NCBI RefSeq assembly: GCF_008831285.2
Contig: NC_045150.1
Span: 16,239,362-16,303,361, forward strand
Reading direction: 5' to 3'
Source: Nymphaea colorata
Lineage: Eukaryota > Streptophyta > Magnoliopsida > Nymphaeales > Nymphaeaceae
DNA: 64,000 nucleotides
A program made the translations under genes and the position numbers. The notes under the pieces are model-generated. The model made no database searches and was not told the DNA's origin. It saw only the letters and a program-made list of their open reading frames with translations. Shown here one piece after another: positions 22,393 to 33,443 of the stretch (positions are counted from its first letter, which is position 1; the number at the start of each line of letters is the position of its first letter).

Positions 22393-22449
22393 TGAAGGGA
22401 CCGGCCCAAAATGGGGTTTGAGCCTACATACATGGAAGACCGGATGTTC

Positions 22450-23324
22450 CTAGGCCGTCTTTGGTAAGGCTAATCGGTAAGCAGCCTTTTCGATTTTATG
22501 CACGATGGGGTACGGCCCATAATACCTAGGCAATAACTTTGAGTACGGCTGCCCTAGAAGTGACTTCTGCTTCATGGGCAGCCTCTTTAACCAGACATGA
22601 TCCCCTTCATTGAACTTCCTATCCTTACGTCCCTTATCATACGTTTGCTTCATCCTGTTTTGGGCTCGTAAGATATTCTGCTTTAAAAGGCCAGAACCTC
22701 TTTTCAGGAACGTAGTTCGCAATCAACTCCATCTTCAACTGCTGTCCCTCCCTCATATCGTGGATTCAAGGGATGTGGAAAACCATAAAGTGCCTCATAT
22801 GGAGTGATTCCTATCGATGTGTGGTAGCTTGTGTTATAGGACCATTCGGCCCACGAGAGTTATTTGGCCCAAGTGTTGGGCCTTTCGCCAGAAAAACATT
22901 AGAGATAGGTTTCCAAAGATCTGTTTACTATCTCTGTCTGCCCATCCGTCTGGGGATGATGAGCAGTGCTGTATTCTTTCCAAAACAGGCTAAGGAATAT
23001 AGAATCCCCATCGCAGACTATAGTTTGGGGAACACCATGCAACTTTTCGACGTATTCATGGTAGACGGTTGCTACCATGGGTCCCTGATACATCCTTGGC
23101 AAAGGAGCGAAGTGGCTGTACTTGGTGAGACGGTCTACAACGACCATTATCGCTTCCTTGCCTTCAGATTTTGGCATTACGTCAATGAAGTCCAAGGTCA
23201 CGTCAACCCATGGATTCATTGGAACTAGAAGAGGATTAAGGTGGCTTGGCGGTTTAATGGTTTCATACTTTTCTCTTTGGCATATTGTGCATTCTTTTAT
23301 GAAACCCTGGACGTCTGCCTTCAT
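22450..23324 (-). pseudogene. Gypsy integrase, broken
   Basis: The fragment 22899-23324 starts with the end of the zinc-binding domain (CTICQREK), then the core with DVTLDFID and CDGDSIFLSLFWKE, then HHPQTDGQTEIVNR. Where relatives have about a dozen residues between FWKE and the Ser-Thr-Ala-x-His motif, this copy joins them directly, an in-frame deletion. After ETYL the frame meets a stop and a second stop a few residues on. The C-terminal domain is recognisable at 22450-22722 with the GPY motif (PRYYGPYPIVHKIEKAAYRL). Such a protein could not integrate DNA. Confidence 0.88.
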
Positions 23325-24899
23325 GCCTTGCCACCAAAATTGGGTCTTGATTCTTTCGCAACACCCTCATGACCCACTGATGGTGTTGAGTGGAAATGGT
23401 GCAGCAGTTCCTTCCTAAGGGCTGATCCTGGAGGTATGACCGGCCTATTCTTCCTCTGAAGAATGTTCCCCCTCATAGTGTCGTGGGGTATTGACCCTGG
23501 GTTTTGTGTGATTGATGCCCTTATGAGTTTTAGACCATCATCACTAGCTTGCTCATTGTTAATCCTTTCCCTTAGGTCGGTTTCCAGTACTAAAAGGGTG
23601 TTCAACTGCTCACTCAGTCTGGATAGTGCGTCTCCTGCGTTGTTGTCTGGACCACGTTTGTATTCTATACTAAAGTCGTATCCAAGCAACTTGGCCAACC
23701 ACCTTTGTTGGGTTGGTGTGGATACCCTCTGCTTTAGCATGTGTCTGAGGCTACTGTGGTCTATTCTAACTGTGAACCGACGGCCAATTAAATATGGCCT
23801 CCACTTTTCGACTGCCAAAACTATAGCCAATAGTTCTTTTTCATAGGTTGATAGTTTCTTGGCTAGGTTGGTCATGGCTTTCGACATATAAGCTACACGA
23901 CGTTTCTCTTGACTCAAGACCACTCCAATACCTGTATCACAGGCGTCGGTTTCAACAACAAATTCCTTGTTGAAATCTGGCAGCATTAAAACTGGTGCAG
24001 ACATAAGTGCCAATTTCAACTGCTCAAAGGCTCCTTTTGCCTTTTTGTTCCACACAAAGGCATCTTTTTTCAACATTTGCGTGAGTGGGGCTGCAATCAG
24101 CCCGTACCCTTGGATGAAACGCCTGTAGTACCCAATGAGACTGAGGAAGCCTCTTAAGCCCATGAGATCTTTGGGCAGTGGCCATGCCTCCATGGCTTGC
24201 AGTTTTTCGAGGTCTGCCCTAACCCCTTCTCGGGACACTATATGTCCCAAATATCCAACAGATGTCTGTCCAAAACAACATTTGGACCTTTTGGCATGAA
24301 GAGTATTTGCCCACAGTATGGATAAGACCGTAGCAAGGTGTTCAACGTGCTCTTCCACCGAGTTGTTGTACACCAAGATGTCATCGAAAAAGACTAATAC
24401 AAAATCACGCAATTGGCTTCTGAACGTGTCATTCATGCACCTTTGAAATGTTGTTGGTGCATTTGTTAACCCGAATGGCGTTACGAGGAATTCATAATGG
24501 CCATCGTGGGTTCGGAAAGCCGTTTTTTTGATGCCTCCTTCCAACATCCTGATTTGATGATACCCTGCCCTGAGATCGAGTTTAGAGAAGATGGTGGCAC
24601 CCGTGAGTTCGTCCAACAGTTCATCAATCACAGGTATAGGGTGCCTGTCTTTAATTGTAGCCTCATTAAGGGCTCTGTTCAACACATAACCTCCATGTGT
24701 TGTCTTTTTTCTTCACCAATAATACGGGTGAGGAAAATGGGCTACTACTAGGACGTATGATTCCATCTCCTAACATCTCTTTCACAAGCCCTTTGATCTC
24801 TGCCTTTTGGTGGTAGCCATATAGATATGGCCTAACGTTCACTGCATCTGCCCCATTGTTCAAGACAATTCTGTGGTCATAGGACCGTTTAGGGGGCAA
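23321..24899 (-). pseudogene. Gypsy reverse transcriptase and RNase H, frameshifted
   Basis: The first part (24666-24899) has the N-terminal RT sequence ending [18 protein letters not shown]; the frame then shifts and resumes at 24685 as [15 protein letters not shown]. The second part (454 codons) holds FSKLDLRAGYHQIR, TPFGLTNAPTTFQ, the catalytic FFDDILVY box, and RNase H with ETDACDTGIGVVLSQ and the late YKRGPDNNAGDALSR. It then runs toward the integrase zinc finger. Only the frameshift at about 24680 prevents reading RT in one piece. Confidence 0.92.
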
Positions 24900-25116
24900 A
24901 CCTTTGGGCTCACTGAAGACATCTTTAAAGTCATCAAGTACCCACTGCCCTTCTTCGGCACTTTCTCAGTTTCTTTTACGATTGGTTACCGGTACATCTT
25001 TTGCCATAGCCACAACCCAATACGCTGGTTGTTGGGCTTCTATGGCTTTTAACGTGGCCTTGGGCTCCAAAACCATACTGACTGCCGTGAGAGTGACGGG
25101 AGTGTCGCCTCCCTCC

Positions 25117-25452
25117 TTAGCAAATGACATCATCATGCTCTTGAAGTTCCAAGAAATTACTCCAAGAGTCCAACCATTTCACCCCTAAGACGACATCAAC
25201 TCCCTTCAGAGGTAAAACCAGGAGATCTACAATAAAAGGGGACTTCTGCGTCACCAACTCGACATCTTTGCACAAGTGAGTGCAAGACAAGCAAGAACCG
25301 TTTCCCACCACAACAGTGAGAGGGTGATCGGTAGTTTCTACTGCTTCGAGACTCATGAAGTTATGGGTGGCTCCAGAGTCTAGGAGTACAATAATTTTCT
25401 TCCCCTTGATTTTTCCTATGACCCTCATTGCATTGGGTCGGTTAGGATCCAT
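25117..25452 (-). pseudogene. Gypsy aspartic protease segment
   Basis: The frame has [13 protein letters not shown], the DSG active-site motif of retropepsins, and the downstream [11 protein letters not shown] flap/hydrophobic motif near its end. It lies between the zinc knuckle (about 25570-25660) and RT, as expected. It ends in a stop before the RT part, and the stretch 24900-25116 is not open in the same frame, so the polyprotein is broken here as well. Confidence 0.88.
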
Positions 25453-25559
25453 GATTGAGTGACACGTTCCCTCCTCAACATTCGGTTCTATGGGAGATTC
25501 CGGTTCAAAATTTGTGGGTCCCGCATTCGGATTTTGAGGTGCCTCATCATCGTCACTGT

Positions 25560-26877
25560 CGACTACTTCGTAGACTCATTTCCTTGCAGACGTGGCCCTT
25601 TTGCCACTTGTCCTTGCAATAGAAACACTGGTTGTTCCGTATCATTTCTTCCCTTTCTTGTCTAGATATGTAAGAGACCGGGACCTTTTCAGGGAAAGCA
25701 GGCCTACTATCTTCCCGGTTGAAGGCCGTAGGCTCTTCTCTCCTTACTGGTCGTGACTCTTCCCTTTAGTTAGGGAAGGTCCTTGCGGGACTGGGTCAAG
25801 AAGTGCTGGCACCATAATTGCGATTGGGTGGGTACAGTGCACTCTTTCTCTTATTTATGTTCTCAATAGATCTTGCTGTGTTAAAACACTCCACCAATTC
25901 AGTATGTCTACAAGTCTGCATATCTATTTTTACTTCTTCTTTGAGCCCACCAATGAAGGCTCCCACTAGTGCACTCTGGGTCCAATTGACCATACTAGAC
26001 AGCTTTTCAAACTGGCGTTGATACTCTTGAATGGTGGTGGTCTGTTGCAAATTTTTCAACTCTACATCATAGACGATGTGAGTTGATTCTCCGAATCGTA
26101 CTTGTAGGTCCGCTTTGAGTTTATCCCATTCCACATTTTGGTGGTTATGTCTGTACCAAAGGTACCAGCTCATGGCTTCACCTTCTAGGTACATTTCAGC
26201 TGTTATTATCCACTCATTTCGTGGCACATGTTGGCATAAGAAATACTGCTCTGCGAATCTAGCGAATTCAAATCTGACCGTAGGAAGCTGTCTTTGATTT
26301 TGGTTCCTATTGTCAAACTGCCCCCAATATTCTTCATCCTCATCAACCCATGTTCTTTTGCAGTTTGGAGGATCTTGGTTTAATGGTGGGGGTGGTGCAA
26401 ACTGCTCTCTAACTGGCTCAGTTTGTGAAGCTGGAGGTTGCGGTCTAGGTTGAGACCAGTTAGGGAGGCTGGTAAAGCTCCCTATTGACTAGTTCCTGCT
26501 TGCAGAAAAGAAGTTGGTTGGCTGGTTGATGGTCGGTTAGGGTTGCTAGCAAAGGAGAACAAGGGAGGCTCCATATTGGCACAGGTTCCTTGATGGTTAT
26601 TTCCCACGTAGGAAGTATTGGTTTGAGCTCCCATGGTAAAAGACATGTTATGGAGATCAGGAGGGGCTCCAAGAATTCCTGGATCGATACCAAGTATAGG
26701 TGTAGGTCCTTGGTAACTAAGGATAGTACTTGGGCCTGGAAAAGATGGTCCTCCATAGGCTACGGTGGGAACGTGTAAGGCTGACATGGATCCGAGCATA
26801 GACTTTATCTCATCTAGCTCGTTCAACCTAGTGAGCTCCCTTCTCATTTTGGCCATTTCTCCCTCGAGAAGAGTCAT
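25560..26877 (-). pseudogene. Gypsy gag with zinc knuckle, broken
   Basis: Three parts are visible. 26482-26877 is the N-terminal part, starting MTLLEGEMAKMRRELTRL with a charged coiled-coil-like start. 25796-26227 is the capsid core (EWIITAEMYLEGEAMSWYLW, RFGESTHIVYDVELKNL). Near 25570-25660 the minus strand encodes CFYCKDKWQKGHVC, the zinc knuckle form usual in plant chromoviruses. A stop and frame change near 26480 separate the first two parts, and the text before the capsid core (FARFAEQYF) lacks the residues normally found between those motifs. Confidence 0.85.
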
Positions 26878-27562
26878 TCAGTCAAGGTTAAAAGTTTGAA
26901 CCTCAACCAAATCCACTCCCTGTTGCTCTCCATGGCTGAAGGCATCGTCTTCACGACCGGAAGTTCCTTCCATTACCTGTTTCGCCTTTTTGGCCATTAT
27001 AATGATGTAAGAAGGACCCGGAAACAGTCACACGACACTCTAACTGCCAAGGCTAGGAAATCCGAAACTGAGTCACTAATATCGCTGACTGTACACTACC
27101 TACTCTGCTCTACCCGTGTACTCACTAGCAAAGGAGACAGGTTGGCCCACCTGCAACCGCACCGGCCTGGCACCTAGGCTGCCTTACCAGGCTCTCGGCC
27201 TAGCCTAAAGTAACAGGCCTGAATTGCCGCGCCCACCTGGTGCCTCGTCAACGCACCGATAACCTAGTACGCCTTCGGTAATGCTCATAGACACTACCCT
27301 CACCTGGCTGCCCATGTAGTGGCCGTGGCCGTGAGTAGTCCTGCTAAAAACCGAATCAACACTGTCGACTGATACCAAAAACTACCACTGCTTTACCGAA
27401 TCAGAACTACTCTTCAGAAAACCACTGACAAGAAAACCAATAACAACTGACAAGAAGACCTCTGCAACAACCTGGAGGGCTCTGATACCAAATTGTTAAT
27501 TTCGTATCACTCCTTCTATTCTGGGGGAAACTAAACACTGATCTGCAGCTGCTTCTTGACCG
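26878..27562 (-). other. Internal leader of the gypsy element
   Basis: Non-coding, between PBS and gag. It contains a second PBS-like site at 27479-27490 (see findings). No gene. Confidence 0.7.
27479..27490 (-). other. Second, internal PBS copy
   Basis: GCTCTGATACCA followed by AATTGTTAAT repeats the true PBS/LTR junction (GCTCTGATACCA, AATTGTTAGG) 84 bp away. Confidence 0.7.
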
Positions 27563-27574
27563 GCTCTGATACCA
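27563..27574 (-). other. Gypsy primer-binding site
   Basis: On the minus strand TGGTATCAGAGC, complementary to methionine initiator tRNA, separated by 3 nt from the LTR end (TGTTAG on the plus strand at 27578). Confidence 0.9.
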
Positions 27575-27577
27575 AAT

Positions 27578-29419
27578 TGTTAGGACTTATCCGACTTAGA
27601 CCATTCTAGGACAAGATCAGCCCTACTAGCCAGGATCTCCAAGATGGGCCTATCCAAAAAACCAAAACCTAAGTAAATTAAGTACAGTTTTCTACCTGAC
27701 CGGACAGGCACACCGGCATAAATCCCTTAGGTCAGTGATACAACAATGGTTTCTCGAATCTAGAGGCTTAACCTACTATAGAAACTAAAGGGTAAAGGCC
27801 TTACAAACGCAACCGATTACAAACAAACACTCACAACTCACTCAATATCCACAGCACATTCACATACACAAACCACAACTAACGGCACAAACCACGCCTA
27901 GTAACCCAGTAGGTGGCTGGCTGCACTGCGGTTGTGTCTTCGGCCTTAGGCCTCTGAGGAACCGCGCGGGGAAGCGATGGCTTGTACCAGCTAAAGCAGT
28001 AAATACAGGATGAATAAAACAGAACTACCGCCCCGGTATCTACAAGGGGGAAGGAGAGCGTGACCGGCCTAGAGAGTCTAGGTGTTGCAGCAAGTGACTT
28101 CAGGGGAATACCAGTGGCAAGCCACTCCCTGAAGTATCTCAGCTACGGAGGAGGAGGGGGTGAGAGACACGGTCCGCCTGACCGCTTGGAAGAGAATAGT
28201 GAGGTGAGAAAGGTGCTCGACCTGCCTGGCCAAGGAAAGGAGGAAGAAGCGGAAGTGAAAGAGTTATCGGCCCACCTGGCCGAGAGGGGAGGGACGCTAT
28301 ACTCGGCCCACCTGGCTGAGCTGTGCCGAAGATGGTAGGAAGGCGCCGGCCTTGCTCGAGCACTAGAGTGGACGCTGCCGAGTGGTGCGCTAGCCTTGCC
28401 GAGAGGAGGGCTGCCGTCGGCACTAGGATGAGGGCAATGTGAGAGAGGAGCAGCCGTGGGCAAGGGGAAGCACGGCAAGGACAGACGCTGCTTGGCTCCA
28501 CCCGCCTGGCCGAGCGTTGGCCACAAAGGCTGACGACTGGCGGCCCAACTGGCTAGGCGACGGTGGCCTAGGGACGAGACTCGGATAACCCTACTCTAGA
28601 CTCAAGTGAGGCTAAGAGGTTCGGACAAGGGTAGACTTGACTCGATTGGGGTTGGAGGACTAGATAGAATGGGTCAAAGGGTTAGGTTGGGTCCGATTAA
28701 GTTGGACCTGGGTTAGGTTTGACTATGTTGGGTTGACTAGGTTCAGACTGGCTCGAGGTAGACTAGGTCCAGTTTAGGTTTGACCAAGGTAGTTGACTTA
28801 GGGTTTGACCTAATGGATAAGGTTGACCCAAGCGAGGTGAAGGATGACGCTCTGGTTTAGGAAGGTACAACCAAGGAGAACGACCGCTGAAGATTGACAA
28901 GGCTGCCATTTCCTAACTAGGAGTTACTAGATTTGGGAGAGACAAAAGAAGAAGGTAACGGCAATCACAGACAGACAGCACTAATGTCAAGTGTCATTGC
29001 CCTTGCGGCTGCTATGGAAGGTGGGGGAAGAGGTAATGACGCCAAGATAGTGCCGGTTACCAAAGTGGGAAAATCGCGTGGAAGAAGGGATAACGCGTGA
29101 TGAATATGGCAAGATGGGTGGTGATGTTGTGGTGCACAAGGATTGCACCGAGTTAGGAAGGATGAGTAACGCAACAATTAAGGAAATTGCACGTTACAGA
29201 AATGGAAAGTGGCGAGGAGGCACTAGGGAATGCGCTGGATGAGATGAGGAAGGACAGTTATGGAAAGACACCCGTGTGGCCGCTTACTACAATTATGGCA
29301 AGTAGGAACGGCTGGCGGCTGAGCTTACCAAATCGGATGACCTTCCTAACGTGCGGAACCCAATTTAATTAAGGTAACGCCCGAAAAGGAAAACGCATCA
29401 AGGATCTAATTGCGACGGG
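27578..29419 (-). repeat. 5' LTR of the gypsy element, outer part missing
   Basis: Matches 18572-20441 almost throughout, with the same order of GC-rich and TGGGTT-rich blocks. Similarity stops at AGGATCTAATTGCGACGGG (29401-29419), where the other LTR goes on for about 1.5 kb more. The next bases belong to a copia remnant. Confidence 0.9.
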
Positions 29420-30513
29420 TTAAAATATGCAACAGCCTTTATTTTTAAAGAAAGTTTTGGAAACATTAAAGACTCTAAATTAGTGTTCACCATAATTTAA
29501 CGTGATCTAGACTTCAAGCCATCTGATCTGCTTTTACAAAATTGTAGGAAAAAAAGTTATGCAGTGAGCATCCCAAGATGGATTTTATATGTTCGTACAT
29601 ATGTTGGCCAAATCTGGATGCTTGGAGAATGATTTTTCTCTAGTTGGATGATGAATTGGCTCCTAGCATCTATCACGTATGTGCCCAATCTTCTTGCAAT
29701 GACTGCATTTGAACTTGCTTCAGGTTCTCTGGCTATTACAACTGTCATTGGATAGTTTGGAATCCCTTTTCTGTTGCCGATGTTAACGTAGCACGCCATC
29801 ATCTTAGCAGTTTCTTCACCACCATTACTTTTCTGCGAACTACCTCTCTTTTTATGGCCTCGCACACATTGTTAAATGTTGGAAGAGGAGACACCATCAA
29901 AATTTGACTTCTGACAGCTTCATAATCATTGGCTAGACCAACAAGAACTTTGAAGATCTTATCTTCTTCAAATTTTCATTTGTAAACATCAGGCTCAGAG
30001 GTAGCTAGTCGGTATTGCAAAAGTTCATCATAGAGACTTCGTACCTGACCAAAATGAAATTGAATTGGCTCATCTCTCATAATAAGTTTAGTGATTTCCA
30101 TTTGAATTTCATATACACGAGCCATATTGTTTTGCTCCCCATATGGCTCTTTTAAGGTGTCACAGAGTTCTTTTGTTTTTTCTTGGTAAAGAAATAGATT
30201 TTCAATAGGCTGCTCCATGGGGTTGATGGGCCACGACATAACCATGTTGTTTTCTGACTCCCACTTACTTAGGATTGTCTTTGTTAGGATGTTTTATGAA
30301 GCCGTTGATGCATCCAAGTTTTGATCACTCACTGAGGAACAAACGAGGAGCCTTTGCCCAGCTTAGATAATTTACACCATTGAGAGGCGTAGAGGTAATC
30401 TTCAATGTGTAGGTGCTTTGGTCTCAGCTTCCTGTATTGCTTTTGACATTGCTGGGGCTGCCTTAATTAGATTCTGTCATGAAGACTATAGAAAGCAATG
30501 ATTCACAATGCCT
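29420..30513 (-). pseudogene. Ty1/copia gag remnant
   Basis: 29976-30245 reads as a UBN2-type gag: ENNMVMSWPINPMEQPIENL, then YGEQNNMARVYEIQMEITKL and FHFGQVRSLYDELLQYRL. After DVYK a TGA interrupts the frame, which then continues as KFEEDKIFKVLVGLANDYEAVRSQ up to about 29870. A second frame (29557-29865) carries the rest of gag. No protease, integrase or RT follows, because the sequence runs into the truncated gypsy LTR at 29419. Confidence 0.8.
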
Positions 30514-30525
30514 GCTTTGATACCA
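30514..30525 (-). other. PBS of the second copia element
   Basis: On the minus strand TGGTATCAAAGC, directly after an LTR end reading CTAACA. One base differs from the PBS at 3819-3830. Confidence 0.85.
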
Positions 30526-30870
30526 TGTTAGAAACTTTGTAACCAGGAAAGCATGCTGGACGAAGGGGAGAAATCAAGAGACCCGGAACAGGAATCACGT
30601 GGTTTGGCAATTTGTGCCTACATCTATGGGAAGGGAGAGATTCAGATTCTCACTGAATCACATCTTGTTTGGTACAGCTCCAATAAATAGAATATAAAGT
30701 GAACATAAAAAGGAAGGTGAGAAACAAGATCTGTACAGTAACAAAATGGGGAACAAATCTTTCAATAAAAGAAAAGATATTCCAAAAAAATTGCGACAAT
30801 TTGATCAGAAATGTACTCCCGTTTTGGCGCACTAGACTTCCTTCCAAAAATATCCAACGAAACGAGATTA
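30526..30870 (-). repeat. Copia 5' LTR remnant
   Basis: Begins TGTTAG on the plus strand. On the minus strand it has a TATA-like TATTTATTGG and a typical copia R/U5 region with CCAAACCACGTGATTCC upstream of the PBS. The outer border is not defined; the right limit given is where the direct repeat at 30876 starts. A clearly related LTR fragment is at 62600-62890. Confidence 0.65.
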
Positions 30871-30875
30871 AGCTC

Positions 30876-31090
30876 GACTCCTCGTGTATCCCCAAGGACT
30901 AGTCCCCACATATTGTAATACAAACAATGTACGCCTGATGTCCCCGTTCTTATTTTTGAAGCAATCAAATATTCAAGACTGCCCTAGATGATGGTCCGAT
31001 CCATTTGCAGTAAAAATCAGTTTTTGAATCAAATAGACAATGCTGCCAATTTGGTGAATAACCTAAATGATTTAGATGCAAATCAGAAAA
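30876..31090 (+). repeat. Direct repeat, copy 1 (partner 31612-31830)
   Basis: Shares ACTAGTCCCCAYATATTGTAATACAAACAAYGTAC-type text, TTATTTTTGAAGCAATCAAATATTCAAGACT and GTAAATGATTTAGATGCAAATCAG-type text with the second copy, in the same order. Non-coding. Confidence 0.85.
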
Positions 31091-31189
31091 AAAAATCAAT
31101 CTTTGGGCAAAATGAATGGAAGAATATATATATATATATTAAAATTGAATCTAGCTTATCTTTTTTTTTTTTGTAATTTTCAAACTTGC

Positions 31190-31345
31190 AAAGAAGGAAA
31201 GAAATCAGATCAAATGGAGAGTCGGTAAATAAGCTTAAACGAGTAAAGATTGAGCAGCAACTTGGTCTACCAAGTTTGAGCTTGAGCTGATCCTGTAATA
31301 TCTTGACTTGAGGTTGAGCCAACAATATATGAGCAGACTTGTAAG
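31190..31345 (+). repeat. Dispersed GAGCTTGAG-type repeat, copy 1
   Basis: Contains AAAGAAATCAGATCAAATGG, GGTAAATAAGCTTAAACGAG and TTGAGCTTGAGCTGATCCTG. Relatives: 44560-44880 (+), 47600-47940 (-) and 63775-64000 (-). Confidence 0.75.
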
Positions 31346-31349
31346 CCAG

Positions 31350-31565
31350 GGCATCGGCCCGGCCCAATTGCATTAAAAAAAAATTAATATAAAATAATAC
31401 ACAAAAATAATTAATGGTAATAAAATATTATAAAGATATATAAATTAATAAAAAAATTCGTTATCAGGTCCACTCGGGCCGGCCCGGGTCACGTTTTCTC
31501 GGACCCGAACCCAGGCCCGAGTCTGGCTGGGTATCGGGTACCCGACGGCGACCCGGCCTGATGCC
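31350..31565. mobile_element. Small TIR element (MITE-like, 216 bp)
   Basis: Left end GGCATCGGCCCGGCC; right end read in reverse GGCATCAGGCCGG. The middle is AT-rich next to a GC-rich (GGGCCGGCCCGGGTC) block. It sits inside the dispersed GAGCTTGAG repeat. I could not define the target-site duplication, so the class is open. Confidence 0.45.
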
Positions 31566-31611
31566 TAGGTTTACTGACTTGAGCTAGCCCTGACCAAGCT
31601 GAAACCTTGTG

Positions 31612-31830
31612 CTCGACTCCGCGTGTGCAGCCCGAAAACTAGTCCCCATATATTGTAATACAAACAACGTACACCCAGATATTCAGTACCTTATTTTTGG
31701 AGCAATCAAACATTCAAGACTCCCTCATGGTCTGATCGCTATGTTGCAAGAACCGGTATCTGAATCGACATTGTATGCTGCCAATTTGGTGGACTGGGCA
31801 ATTCAATAATGTAAATGATTTAGATGCAAA
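31612..31830 (+). repeat. Direct repeat, copy 2 (partner 30876-31090)
   Basis: See copy 1. It lacks some bases of copy 1 and has its own substitutions, so the duplication is not recent. Confidence 0.85.
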
Positions 31831-32749
31831 TCAGCAAAAAAAGAAAAATTAATACAAAAAGAAAGAAAAATGTTGTGAAGAGTAGGAACCTGACAAAAAG
31901 AGAACATGACGTTGGAAATATGTTGTGAAGGTAAGGGTTGCTATGAAAAAGACATGGTAATCTTCCATGCCAAGCAGGGCGCTCGATGGAGAAATCAGAA
32001 CGATATCACTTTCGTTTCAAGAAAAGTAGACTTGAGTCTTCCAACAATTTAAATTAAACAAAAAAAAGGTGAGTTTTTCTGGAAGAGAATCTATAAAAGG
32101 ACCTTGCTAATTGTCCTGGTGATAACGTTACTTGGCACCTTAATTAAACACTAGTAGTATGTAGAATCGATGTACATCAGCCATTTCCGATCCTGGTTTG
32201 AACCAATAGACGTTCAAGGCAGCTACCCATCATAGTCTGATTGAGACGTCGTAAAAATCAGCTACGAGTGGAATGATTCTTTTGTAATAGAAGGGAGGCA
32301 GCCCTATCTACGAGTGGATGATTCATTGTCGTGGGATAAATTGTATTGATAATGGCTCTTTAACCAGTTTTTTCATTCACTCATTTCATAAGTCTATAGT
32401 TTTCTTGTGTTTTGATTCAGAATTAAATGTTCTAGCCTTGGAATTAGGCTGTCATTCCATCCTGAATAAAAGGATATGTTCTGTACCAACGAAATATGGA
32501 TTCCGACTTATTTTTGCTACTAAGTTGGGTTTGCAATAATTTGTAAAACACATGGTTTGGTAGAAAGAGATAAGTGGAGGTAAATCGGTATCTTCGATGT
32601 GTCGGCCAATCTGGTGATTTTAACGACTTAATTAGTTTTGAATCGGTTCAAAATTTTAAAAATCAGATACTTCTGAGAAATAAATAAATGATGTATAAAA
32701 GCTAATAAAAAGCAATAATTTTTATATTGCACTAAACAAGCAACATAGT
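31831..32749. other. Intergenic, no gene recognised
   Basis: AT-rich with only short ORFs lacking recognisable motifs (for example 32318-32539). Confidence 0.6.
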
Positions 32750-33443
32750 TGCACATCATGTTTTTACATTATTGACGAGAGCCACCACTTATAGGGAAGA
32801 AACACGTAAAGACCCCAAAAATAAGTTAGCTGAATAATTCAGCAAAGATAAATGCGACAGAGAAAAAAAATGCTTTTTCCCAATTTTTTCTTGTTTTTTC
32901 CCATTTTTTTCGTTTTTGACATTTTTTCACATTTCTTATTGCGAAACAGCTTGTTTCCATTTTCTAATTTTTTATTTTTGCTTACCTATTTATTTTTATG
33001 TTGCCTTATTAGTTTCCCATTTATCTTACTTTCCCCTTATTTTTAGGTTGTTTCAAATTTTTTTAAAATTTACCATATGTAATTCCCTTATTTTTCGATG
33101 CTCGTCATATTATTTGATAGAAAAGGAGAAACCATATCTGTATAAACTATGGTCGAGATTTTGGTTACATAGAAAAAAAAGTTCAATGGACAACTTTGGT
33201 ATGGGATTGAATAGCATTGAAAACTTGGAAAGGGAAATAAGATAAGGGCTACTGTCTCATTGATGTAATCATCAGTGGTTCCGCTGGATTTGGAAATGTG
33301 AAGCAATGTCTTCCAAAGCAGTAGACCTGAGTCTACTACAACTCCAAGAAGAAAAGGACACAAAATTCAAGAAGAGAATCTATATATAAATTAAATACCT
33401 TGATTCCTGTTCATGGGTCTTCTACATAGAAATTTGGACAGGC
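32750..33443 (+). promoter_or_regulatory. 5' flank of the first LRR kinase pseudogene
   Basis: Matches the 5' flank of the second pseudogene (56150-56900, inverted) and of the third 5' end (57200-58070, direct). It contains the T-rich repeat (about 32850-33140), the shared TTCCAAAGCAGTAGACC text at about 33307, and a TATA-box candidate TATATATAAA at 33381-33390, about 55 bp before the ATG. Promoter activity is inference. Confidence 0.55.

Larger units (their letters stand above)
18572..29419 (-). mobile_element. Ty3/gypsy chromovirus, inactive, with long LTRs
   Basis: In minus-strand order: truncated 5' LTR (29419-27578), PBS (27574-27563), internal leader, gag, zinc knuckle, protease, RT, RNase H, integrase, chromodomain, a purine-rich tract near 22035-22018, and the 3' LTR (about 22017-18572). 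RT before integrase and a C-terminal chromodomain identify a chromovirus. The gag-pol frame has frameshifts, stops and in-frame deletions. The 5' LTR has lost its outer part. Target-site duplications cannot be found because the right border is a rearrangement. Confidence 0.9.
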
